From Fulvia fulva (lineage: Eukaryota; Ascomycota; Dothideomycetes; Mycosphaerellales; Mycosphaerellaceae), in the NCBI RefSeq assembly GCF_020509005.1, contig NC_063012.1, positions 2,728,001-2,792,000 on the forward strand: a stretch of DNA of 64,000 bases. The letters run 5' to 3'. The notes below the pieces were generated by a model. That model saw nothing but the letters and a program-made list of their open reading frames with translations. It was not told where the DNA came from and did not search any database. Of this stretch, positions 54,941-64,000 are shown in pieces. Each line of letters starts with the position of its first letter. Positions within the stretch are counted from its first letter, which is position 1. The position numbers and the translations under genes are program-made.

Positions 54941-56476
54941 TCAACCATGTATCGGCGCATTGCTCGTGTCGTATATCATCCAGTATCCTCCCAGTTCGTC
55001 AAACACATCATTCCAGCCGGGCACCAGTTCATCGAACGGTCGTGGCTCAACGTCTGGCATCTCAGAACACCATCCCGCTGGCATACCATCTTTCGGCTCT
55101 GGCATGTAGCTATGGCCGTCGAATTTGAGGCCTATCTTCTCGTGAAACTCGTGTCGCTCTTCGTAGATAGACTTCTGGTAATATTGGAAGATGCCGCCTC
55201 TTCCTTCCTTCTGCCACTGAATAACAGGACCAGGCATGGTCTTGAGTGTGCCTCCATGCAGGAATGCCAATTGACCATCAGGGTGATATTGTCCGAAAGT
55301 GTGTCCACAAAAGAAGCCATCGGACAGTGTGCCGACAGTGGACAGCCATTTTGAGGGATAGCCATACTTGGTCTTGAGAGCATGCCAGGCGAAGCGGAAA
55401 GTATCCTTGTCACCAAGCAGAATATTTCCAAAGTAGTGGTCGTTACCTGTCAATACAGGCTCGCAGAACCAAAGGGCAAGCTGCAGATGATACCAAAACT
55501 TTCGCTTGTTGACTAGCAATTGTCCGCTCTCCTGTTCATACTCATCCATGCGACATTTGGTGTTGGTTATGCCCCAGATTGGGTTGTTGTATCTCGTCCG
55601 TGCGATGTCAGGCCAGAATATAGTGCCGTACTCTTTGTACAGATCAGATTCCCATAGGGATTCAGGGTTGACCACGGGCACGTTGTCCGAGTCTAAAAGG
55701 AACGGCTCTTCGAAGCGCGAGTTCAACATTGCAGCGTTCTTCATTTGGTAGTGGATGCCATGAGCCAGATTGTACGAGACCGGGAAGATGTTGTGCTTGC
55801 CAGCAAGGTCGTTGAAGTACACCACATCCCAACTTTTGCTAAGCTCGTCTTGTACGCCATGGGTTTGCTCGTTCCCATAATAATGGAACTCTATGGGCAA
55901 CGTGCAACCCAGCCGCTTGAGCTGCTTGAGAATGACGTGCATGCGCTTCAGACTTCGTCCATCACCCGCAAGGATCACCAAACCTCGACCGTGGAAGTTT
56001 TCAGCATATTCCTCGTAAGGTATCATACCGTTCGTTAAATAGTCATGTAAGCGAGCTCGGTGCCTTTTCAGCTCAGAATCACTGCGATCGTGCTTGACCC
56101 AGCTCAGATCTAAGCCCCAGCCACTGTTCTCGCCAAATTGAAAATTGATGTCCTTGCGCTCTGAATCGGGCCAAGTGCAGCCTGATTTGGCCTCAGCCAT
56201 GCTGATCCCGCGCATGCGGGTTACATTCTGGAAGTGCGGCCAGAAGTCGTCAGCCATTCGAAGCCTGTGAGCATCGGGTGCGACAGGTGGATCGACCCAT
56301 TGCTTCTCTGTCTTACTCCAGACTCCACGGTCGTCCGGTATGCTTGAAGGCCAGAAGAGAACATACACGACTAGAGCGCTCAATACAGCGAGCAAGCCCA
56401 CACGATGTGTACGTTTCGGCAGTGTGGTTCGTGTCCAGGCAGGCAAGGCCGTCTTACTCCAGTCGGCGGCGGTCAT
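54941..56476 (-). CDS. GT71-family alpha-mannosyltransferase (Mnn2/Mnn1-like)
   Basis: Golgi type II mannosyltransferase that extends mannan or other glycan side chains. Single exon, 511 aa. The N-terminus is a short cytosolic basic segment followed by one signal-anchor (VGLLAVLSALVVYVLFWP, ~27-44), then a stem. Catalytic-domain hallmarks of the family: GLVILAGDGRSLKRMHVILK, LPIEFHYYGNEQ, the metal/nucleotide-binding FLLDSDNVPVVNPESLW with its DxD motif, IFWPDIARTRYNNPIW and ESGQLLVNKRKFWYHLQLAL. Later come TGNDHYFGNILLGDKDTFRF and SDGFFCGHTFGQYHPDG. The stop lies just after PIHG. Linkage specificity (alpha-1,2 or alpha-1,3) cannot be read from sequence alone. Start is the first ATG, just before the anchor. 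Confidence 0.92.
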   Translation of the reverse strand: MTAADWSKTALPAWTRTTLPKRTHRVGLLAVLSALVVYVLFWPSSIPDDRGVWSKTEKQWVDPPVAPDAHRLRMADDFWPHFQNVTRMRGISMAEAKSGCTWPDSERKDINFQFGENSGWGLDLSWVKHDRSDSELKRHRARLHDYLTNGMIPYEEYAENFHGRGLVILAGDGRSLKRMHVILKQLKRLGCTLPIEFHYYGNEQTHGVQDELSKSWDVVYFNDLAGKHNIFPVSYNLAHGIHYQMKNAAMLNSRFEEPFLLDSDNVPVVNPESLWESDLYKEYGTIFWPDIARTRYNNPIWGITNTKCRMDEYEQESGQLLVNKRKFWYHLQLALWFCEPVLTGNDHYFGNILLGDKDTFRFAWHALKTKYGYPSKWLSTVGTLSDGFFCGHTFGQYHPDGQLAFLHGGTLKTMPGPVIQWQKEGRGGIFQYYQKSIYEERHEFHEKIGLKFDGHSYMPEPKDGMPAGWCSEMPDVEPRPFDELVPGWNDVFDELGGYWMIYDTSNAPIHG

Positions 56477-57129
56477 GGTCCTTCAGCAGTGGATGTCATC
56501 GGGTTGGGCTCGCCATGGGCTGCAAGAACATTGGGGACGGGGGCCTGTATACAGAAGAAATGGTTGTTGAAGGGGAGGGGGCGGCGATGAAGTGTGAAGA
56601 TCGGGAAGTCCACGGAATCGTCCCCACTAGCTGTTGAACCACGAACCTTAAAACGCCGCTGCACAATACTTGAGTCTTGAGCTGAAGAAGTGGCGATTGC
56701 CAGGCGCGGGATTCCCCATCAGTGACACTCCGACAAGACAGACGGGTGTCGCATGAAACGATGATTGTTTTCTCACTCCTGCCAATGCGAGGACGATTGC
56801 AAGAAAAGAGCAAGACATGGTCCAAGAGCGTCAAGCTCCTGCAGCAGGGGGAGGTCCACTTTTCTCGGCTTCAGCCGATGGACCCATGCTCCGAGGCAAG
56901 ACTTGGTCGATCCAACTGCATCAATAACATGTGAAAAGACATTCGAAGCACCAGGCCACGACTTGTCATTTGTATTCATTGCTTCTTGCCACATCCTATC
57001 ACGGCGCTGCACAGAGCACGAAAACGCTACAGTAGAGAGAGAGAACTCACCAGCGAGTATCAGCGTATTTGTTCAAATGTCAATCTGCAGCATTCCCAAG
57101 CAAGATCCCGCCGGTCTCCAAGTGCAGCT
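56477..57129. other. Intergenic
   Basis: About 650 bp upstream of the GT71 gene and downstream of the transcription-factor-like gene (both -). No element recognised. Confidence 0.4.
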
Positions 57130-58751
57130 TTACGTTGGCACTTCATATCCTTCACACGGTGCCGACCAGATCGAGTCCCAAAGCACGGCGGCACCGTGCT
57201 CGCAAGCAGGCGCCGACCACAAGAACATGGAAAGAACCTCTTCCACGGCCTGCCAACCTCGTAGGTGCCTCGCAGACAGCAGGGTGGCCAGGGCACGCTT
57301 GAAGAACGCTCGCTCAGGCGAACGGTAGGCTGCGATACCTGATACGAAAAGGACCCATATCGTGAGTGCTGATAATTGTGGCTCCCAAGTCGTGAATCTT
57401 GCGTCCAGGAGGTGCAACCTGATTCGACGCACCAACTTAAGATGCCATTTGCTGTGAGGCGGCATCCCGAACACAACTGCAGTGGAGTACAGGATCGCAG
57501 CGAGTCTGCAGCATTCATATACAACACGAGATGTGCTCTTGCCGCTAGTCTCTATCGTGCTCATCGTGGGTTCCCATGGTGGCAACGAGAGTATCTGGTG
57601 CTGAACGGTATTGCGAGCATTTACTAGGCTCGTGAAGTCAATGCTGTCGGCCCTCTCGCAGCCCGTTAAAAGGTTGTCGACGCTACTGAGGACAGTGTAG
57701 CAGCGGATCGCATTAGGGGATATAGGCAATTGTGAAAAGCCGCGTCCAGGCGGGACATGATTTGAGGAGGGTGTCTGAATCTTACGCAAAGCTGCGAGTA
57801 CCGAGTCATCTAGCGACCAGATACAAGGAAAACGTGGCTTTGTCGAAGTTCGACTGGAGCCGATCAGATCCTGGCTATTTCTGAAATTAGTCGCCATCGT
57901 CACCATAACAAAAGTCAAACATACTATGCGACTTGCACACCAAGACCTGGGAGCTGTAGCTGTTGTATGCCGCCGCGACGCATCGATAGCGTCTCCATGG
58001 CGCGTACATGCTCGTTGAAGCGCGAGTTATCCAGACTCATAACTCTGCCAAATACGTTGATCCAGTTTGCTGAGGCCATATGCGGTATGAACGGGATTAT
58101 GGAGTCACGACCGAGCTGGAAGCAATCGAGATCTGCAAGGGTTAGGAGGAGGATCGCCAGAACAGCGAGCTCGATATCGGCATCGTCTAGATTGTTCAAA
58201 AGGTCGTGCAGCAAGCGCAGCAGCTTACTGTGATGGACGATGATCTCTTGGTCGCGCGAAAGTGCAGGCTCGTTCCGGAGAATGTCACGATGTACTGCAG
58301 ATGCCACAGTGAACCCATGAAAGATGATCGGCTTCTCGAAAAATAGCCTTAAGCGCGAAGTGACATCGAATGGCTTGCTGTACTTTGGGAATGTAAGGTT
58401 TAGCTTGGTGTCGATAGTTTGCGCAAGGATGCTCGGGCTGGCACATTCCAAAGTGCAATGTTGCATGGCACCCAGGACGGGCGAAAATGTTCGTGTTGGC
58501 GACTCCCTTCGCTGACTATGCATGAACTCCTCTAGAGACTCATCATGGTCATCGTACTCTACTACCCAAGTCGACGTCTTTGCAGGAGTATCGTTCCGGT
58601 GTGACGGCGTGCCGTGTCGAGGCTGCCACAAACCGTCATCCACAGAACCCCTGTGTCCTAATACCTCTTCCGATCGTATCTCAGCAGGCCACTCGGACCC
58701 AGCTCGCTGTATGCCTTCTGATCGCCCAGCATCTAGGGCCTCCGAGTCCAC
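57130..58751 (-). CDS. Fungal transcription-factor-like protein, 5' end unresolved
   Basis: Two open stretches on the minus strand, 58751-57924 and 57918-57130, read as successive parts of one protein. The first has a disordered start, then ITRT-type helices: FDVTSRLRLFFEKPIIFHGF, SKLLRLLHDLLNNLDDADIE, LAVLAILLLTLADLDCFQLG and HVRAMETLSMRRGGIQQLQL. The second has STKPRFPCIW and helical segments such as WHLKLVRRIRLHLLDARFTT. The pattern (MxxxxxxRGGxxxLxxPGL then a TKPRFPxxW segment) matches the middle-homology region of fungal-specific transcription factors. No Zn2Cys6 finger was found; a 5' exon may be missing, since the frame is open to an AG at ~58850. The obvious intron (GTATGT...TTTCAG, 44 nt) yields a stop, so the junction is uncertain: CAA|GTCGCA to AGCCAG|GAT keeps frame, or a frameshift has occurred. 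Confidence 0.55.
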
Positions 58752-60700
58752 TGCTAGTACAGTCCTTCGTCTGCTCTTCGAGGTACCACTGTGGTCAGGG
58801 TCTCGGATCCCTTTTCGAACTTGTGCGAGGTAAGCGTGGGCAAGCTAATTGTTCCGGCGGCTGTCATGATGAGAGTTCGGGTTCACGTTGATGAATTGGA
58901 GGACACGCCGATCGACAGGATGGCTGCGCCTTCGTGGCAGAGCTTGGTCGACATGGCTCCCTAAGATCTCGGGCATGTTTGAGCAGAATGGTCATGTCGT
59001 GAAGGTCTGAAGATCCTAAAGCATGCAGGTGCGTCCGTCTTGTGGGCAGAAACGTTGTTCCACATATGCGCCTCATGCCCACGCGAATGCAGCTGAGCGA
59101 GGGGAGCTTCCAACCTTGAGCTGGCTCGCGATGTCGCCCTTATCGAGTTGCGCAAAGAATATCAGCTACGCAAAACTATTGGCAGTCGCATGTTCGTTCC
59201 ATGCGCCATTACTATCAACATGCTGGCCGGCTGCGGCTCTGCCCCTCTTGAAAGTAATCCGTCAAGTGCTCTTCTCAGGACATCAGGTTCTGAGCGCAGT
59301 GGTGCTCGGGTCGCTTGATGCTTGATCGGGCTCGATGTCTAGATAAGTATGCAGCGTCCTCCACGCAGGCTTATGGCATGATGTGCAGCACCGACGCGAG
59401 ATGCAAGCATGAGAGATGTGTGCCAGCTATGCGAACTGCAATCTGCTCCTTCGTTAGCCATACAGTCTGACAACAGAACGTGGGTAAATATGGCCCTCGA
59501 GCCTCTGTTAAGCTGATGCCATTGCATAGGACTTTTGTGACGGTATTATTATGCTGCAGAATCAAGCAGGCGTGATCGCGAGCAAAGGCGATCGCAGGAG
59601 ATGTGCCAATGTAAAGACCCCGTGACAGTTCTCCGTCAGACCCAATGGTCACCTTCGCGAAAGTGTCAATACCCCTCTCCGCCCGTCAATGTTGCAAGTT
59701 TCGAAAAAGAGAGAGCCAAGAAGACATCTGCCAAGAGCAGATGGATGCACTTCAAATTCTGGATTCCACGGACTGCTTCCATCTGCTGAAATCATCAGGC
59801 TCTCTTGACTAATGCAGTGATCTGGAGGCGTGTCGGCCTCGAGATAGCCATATGCCTACCGCCTTCGAGATTCATCGCAGTATTCGTTTCCCAAGGGGAC
59901 TGGACAGCACGCCACTTATCATCTCCAGGACTGGGCCATCTCTGGAGGACGGCGAATGTGCTACTGATTGGGAGGTTCGCGCTTGCCCATACCTCGAGAC
60001 ACGATCTGGGCGTTCGGTCTGGCAACATTACGGGCCACAAAGCACACGGTCTAGCGCTGCCGTCTGATAGCTTCCAGCATTTCGAGCTGCTCTTGACAAC
60101 GAGGCATGTCCTGCTCAATGACATCGCCGCGGCGATCTGATAACGAATCGAGACTCTAAAACGCCATACCATCCGCGGACGCAGAATCGTCACCCCTATA
60201 GACGAACCACGTGGACGGTCAGCTCAAGGCACAGCAAACAGAAACGCTTTCAAGCCGTGCAGCGTGCCGAGCACGATTGTGGCGCGAGATGACGCGCGTT
60301 CGACCCTGGCGGAGACGACGAGCGAGAGAAATGGGGAGGGATACTGCTGCGCGTTCTTGGCTTTCTGAGGTAGCGGAAACGCCTAGAGTCCAAGAAATCC
60401 GAAGCTGATGAAGTGCGCTCCGCCCGCCCAGCAGCCGTGGCGTTCTGGGCGAGCTCCCCTCATTTCCGCGCTACTTGGCGAAACGCAGGCCCTGCCATCC
60501 CGGATTGCCCGACTGTTGATGAGGCCAGCGGCTGCCCACGGAAGGCCAGAGACAGAGCTGAATGTACGGAGTGATGGCGACTCGCCGATGACCTGAGTCG
60601 ATGCGATGGCGCGCGTAAGGGCAGAGGTGCCATTTCTGCACGTTGCTGTTGTCGTCGACGTTCGAGTGGTACACTGGTACGAAGGCGAAGGTCGGGACAG
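58752..60700. other. Gene-poor region
   Basis: No confident gene. Minus frames at 59371-59652 and 59795-60193 have moderately protein-like composition (for example TIGSDGELSRGLYIGTSPAI) but no start, splice pattern or domain I can defend. No transposon signature recognised. Confidence 0.35.
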
Positions 60701-60715
60701 ACTATGCCAAGACGC

Positions 60716-61354
60716 TTTCGGAGCATCCATGCCCCGCACTAAATAATGGCCGGAACTGCAGTCTACACGAAGGTCGAGGCGCGAGAAGGGCTGCTGATAA
60801 GTTACTTGCAACGCCTCGCGTGCTGATAGCATATTGTAGAGCGGCGCTGACGCAAGTTTGGGCCTTGGAGCGTGAAGAAGGGTGAGTCGTCAAAGGTGAA
60901 CATCACGTGGCTGGCAGCCGGAAAGCGAGCAGCCAAGTGTCGGGAAACTATGCCAGAAATAAACGCCAAGCGCCAAGCGCGCTGAGAGCCAAGGAAGTCG
61001 CGGTAGTGCTGCTGCTTGGGTTTCCGCTGCCCTTTTTCCCAAGCTGCTGACGTTCAACCGGGCGAGTCGTATAAACTTAGGGTCGCTCAGGCCCCGCAGA
61101 CAGCGCCCAGCCTTCGTCCCGTCCTTGACACCCTTTGCCTCTTGTCCCTCTCTCGACTCGGGCGACTTCTCTCTGCTGCTCCAGCCAGACCAGTTCTGCA
61201 TCACACTCTGCTGCGATCGCAGTATACTCGGCAACCGGATCTGCCTCGACTCCGCGTGCAAGAAGTTTCTGTAAGCGTTGCATTTGCTATCACAATCGCG
61301 ACTAAACATCTCTAACGCGAAGTTGAAGTCCTGCCAAGAACATCACTCGCCAAG
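60716..61354 (+). promoter_or_regulatory. Cluster of PacC consensus sites upstream of pacC
   Basis: The PacC recognition core GCCAAG occurs at 60716-60721, 60932-60937, 60965-60970, 60972-60977, 60988-60993, 61333-61338 and 61349-61354, all in the same orientation. Three lie within 29 bp. A 6-mer would be expected well under once per strand in this length. A CACGTG palindrome lies at 60904-60909. Established knowledge: fungal PacC binds GCCARG and in several species regulates its own gene. Inference: this is an autoregulatory promoter. Confidence 0.7.
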
Positions 61355-61375
61355 CATCGCCATCTCCATCTCCAT

Positions 61376-63492
61376 ATGATCATGGACGGCACCACACCTC
61401 AGACGGTCGCGCAAGCAGTGCAGCAGGCCACGCAACAAGCCCAACAGGCCGCTGCGCAGCCTTCGCCGCCCGTCCAGGCACCAGCAACTACGCAAAGCTC
61501 GACCATCGACAACCTGACCTGCCAGTGGCAGGGCTGCGGCGAGCGATGCGACAGCGCTGAAGCACTCTATGTAAGTCCATCACGCGATGAAGGCGAGATG
61601 ATGACACTCGTCACATCATGTCGCGCATCACACGCGAGCGCAGCCACTAATACGCTCACCAGGACCACGTTTGCGAGCGTCATGTCGGCCGCAAGAGCAC
61701 AAACAACCTCAATCTTACCTGCCAATGGGGCGCATGCAGAACCACCACCGTGAAGCGCGACCACATCACGTCGCATATTCGTGTCCACGTACCACTCAAG
61801 CCTCATAAGTGCGACTTCTGTGGTAAGGCCTTCAAGCGTCCGCAGGATCTGAAGAAGCACGTCAAGACCCATGCCGACGACAGCGTGCTTATGAACTCGC
61901 CCCAACATGGCAACGGTCGCGCGGCTGGCGCTGGCGGCATGGGCGGTGCCAACGGAAAGCGTAAGTGTCGCTGCGAGCAACTCGGTGTCGTCGCAAACTG
62001 ACTCGTTCCAGCATCCTCATACTACCCAGGTGGCCACGACTCGATGAACAGCAACCCATATCCATCTTACCAGCCCAGCATACCCAACGGCGCAAATAGT
62101 GGTTATCAGGCTGCTGCCGGCAACCAGTATGCCGGCTACGGATCCGTCTCCTACCCAAACAGCTCCGCCATCGCTGACATCCAAAGCATGGACACTCGCA
62201 GACGCGCAATCGAGGCCCTGAACGACTTCCTTGGCGACATCAAGCGTCGTGCCATTGACCCACACAACTACTACGACGTTGGTCACAGACTTGGTCAGGG
62301 TAACTCCCTGCCTCTGCCCGTGGGTGGTGGATACAATACAGGATACCAGAGCAGTGGCGGATACAGCGGTGGTGGCGCAGGCTTCAACACTGCCAGTCTT
62401 CTTGAATCTTTCAACAGCGCCGGCATGGGTGGTGGAGGCCACGGTGGTGTCGCATCCCAGGGCTACTCTCTGCCACTTCCCAACGCGCGAACGAAGAATG
62501 ACCTCCAGGACATCGATCGCTTCCTCGAGCAACTGCAAGCGACCGTCTACGAGACCAGCAAGGTCTACGAGAACGGCAACGCTGCGGCCGCTGCTGGCAT
62601 TCAGCAGCCAGGTGTGCACAGTCACTTTGCTGGTGACTTCAGCATGGGCGGCAACCATAGCCAATACCGCTCCTCGAACAGCCCTCCCAACTTCCAACAC
62701 CACCTTAGCAGCGGTGGCATGGGCAGCGTCAGCGGCTCGAGCATGGGTGGCGTCACCTCGTCTGCGTCCGCGCTGGACACACCTGCTCTCACTCCGGCTT
62801 CCGTCTCTTCCTACACAAGCTCAGGTCACTCTCCCATGAGTAGTCACTCTGGCCGCGCATCATTCGGGAGCGTGAGCGGTAACATGTACCCAAGTCTGCC
62901 TGCGGTCACTGGAATGTCTGATCTTGGCTCCGGCTACCCTACCACGACATCAGCCCCTGCATCTGGCCTTGCTTCCGGTTTCGAGGGTCTCGATGGTCGC
63001 CGCTACAGTGGCGGCAGATTACAGCGACAAGCGCCACAGAGTCAGTCTGAGGACACCGAGATGGCTGATGCGGATGACGGCAGCCGCACACCAAAGGCTG
63101 CTTCGCCTGCTGATGCGAAACGTCCAAAGAGTAAGGGCAACTCTAGCATCGACCCTGCGCTGCGCGGCGAAGACGAGAAGTCGCCCTCAGACTCTGCATC
63201 GACTCCTGCCGCCGCTTCCGAGGTTGAGGACAAGCGCCAAGAGGAGTGGGTCGAGAACATAAGGTTGATCGAGGCCCTTCGCAAATGGGTCAGCCAACGT
63301 CTCGAGAAGGGCGAGTTTGAGCAAGGCGACTCCGCTGCGGGAGCATCAGATCAACAGCCCGCTGAGACGACTGACATTGCGAGACTTGTTGCTGAAAAGA
63401 TCTCGGCGGAAAACGCAAAGTCAGCCTCGCCGACTCCAGCTGCTGAGAGCAGGTCAGAGGACGTCAAGTACCCTAGTCTACCGACTGCCTAG
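61376..63492 (+). CDS. pacC: pH-responsive zinc-finger transcription factor PacC/Rim101
   Basis: Master regulator of the ambient-pH response, activated by pal/Rim-dependent proteolysis at alkaline pH. Three exons, 61376-61570, 61663-61960 and 62012-63492 (gtaagt...ccag introns), give 657 aa. The N-terminus is Gln/Ala-rich. Three C2H2 fingers span ~48-128: [39 protein letters not shown] and [19 protein letters not shown]. The first intron splits finger 1. Central and C-terminal parts are Gly/Ser/Pro-rich with a conserved helical patch ([20 protein letters not shown]). Two YPSL motifs (~457-460 and ~651-654) fit the YPx[LI] PalA/Alix-binding sites that flank the signalling protease box. An acidic/Lys segment ([20 protein letters not shown]) separates them. 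An ATG two codons downstream (61382) is an alternative start. Confidence 0.96.
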
Positions 63493-64000
63493 GGTGCAAG
63501 GTCATGTGAATTGTAACCCGGCGTTTTCTGGAGTTGTCGGCTACGGCATGTGAGCTCTACGCTCTGGCCAGTGGATGGATAGGTTCATGACAGCTCTCAT
63601 GCGACTGTGTTGACATATGGTTTATGGCGTCTGATATCGGTGGAGTGATTGCTGCAGTGACTTAGAAAGATGATGCTTAGAATGCAGATTCCAGTCATTT
63701 CAACCTTACACTCCTGGCAGTACCACGCTGACGCGGCCTGAGCTACTTCTTGCCGCGGCTATCTCTACGTATTGTCTTGTAAAGGTCCCAACAAATACTG
63801 CCTACAGTAGAGGCTCTGCGTGCTGTTTCTAAGGAACTTTGCATAAGTTGGCAGAGTGTGTCGTCTTGATGAGATGACCAGACAAGGCTTTCCGCTACAG
63901 GGAACTTTGCGGACGGTCGGACCTGAACTGCCGCGATCCTTGCTGACAACACGTGTATCGTACGCAACTGGCCCGAATGCCCTTGGGGCACATGGTAGCT
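63493..64000. other. 3' flank of pacC to window end
   Basis: No gene recognised. A minus frame at 63743-63991 ending IRRDSRGKK could be the 3' end of a gene beyond the window, but nothing identifies it. Confidence 0.35.

Noticed and set aside
57875..57918. Clean 44-nt intron signal (GTATGT...TTTCAG) joining the two halves of the transcription-factor-like gene
   Set aside because: Splicing it creates a TAA at the junction in the required frame, so it cannot be the coding splice as the sequence stands. Kept as an open problem under findings.

Overview
The window is nuclear DNA of a filamentous ascomycete (Pezizomycotina), most likely a dothideomycete near the Mycosphaerellales/Capnodiales. The basis is gene structure (short GT-AG introns of about 45-65 nt with CTNAC-like branch sites), compact mostly single-copy housekeeping genes, and the families present: PacC, a LIM-RhoGAP, a hybrid PAS/kinase/receiver Rim15, GT71, and a Kre9/Knh1-type GPI-protein pair. 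The class-level placement is inference. I found no rRNA, tRNA, CRISPR array, intact transposon or recognisable secondary-metabolite cluster.

Layout. 0.5-2.8 kb: cytochrome c and an Stc1-domain protein (+). 3.3-5.2 kb: an acidic-tailed coiled-coil protein (-), divergent from anthranilate synthase component I (5.5-7.3 kb, +). 8.1-11.4 kb: a GH63-like glucosidase (+). 11.7-13.2 kb: a four-exon membrane protein (-). 14.5-16.4 kb: an ADGF-type adenosine deaminase (+). 16.9-18.5 kb: a cysteine-rich single-pass surface protein (+). 19.8-25.8 kb: Rim15 kinase (+). 26.4-26.9 kb: RPB4 (-), divergent from the LIM-RhoGAP Lrg1 (27.8-31.5 kb, +). 32.4-35.5 kb: two head-to-head GPI-anchored Ser/Thr-rich paralogues. 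35.9-36.2 kb: a small, apparently frameshifted gene. 36.8-41.2 kb: VPS10 (+). 41.8-43.9 kb: bL21m (-) and NSA2 (+) sharing a 193-bp promoter. 44.6-46.0 kb: a coiled-coil protein (-). 46.3-47.0 kb: uL16m (-), divergent from RFC1 (47.4-50.7 kb, +). 51-52 kb: a FIT-family lipid protein (-). 52-53.9 kb is gene-poor. Then come a small NTF2-like candidate (+), a GT71 mannosyltransferase (-), a transcription-factor-like gene (-), a gene-poor stretch (58.8-61.4 kb) and pacC (61.4-63.5 kb, +).

There is no operon logic. Several neighbours share broad themes: cell wall, secretion and surface (Lrg1, the Kre9-like pair, VPS10, GT71, the Cys-rich protein), stress and nutrient signalling (Rim15, PacC), and ribosome biogenesis (bL21m, NSA2, uL16m). 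The most informative details are non-coding or structural: a cluster of PacC-type GCCAAG sites in front of pacC itself, a 13-nt micro-exon in NSA2, a 48-nt stop-free intron hidden in trpE, a GC-AG intron in the Stc1-domain gene, and a Rim15 receiver domain with Glu at the phospho-acceptor position. I found no clearly novel multi-gene system.
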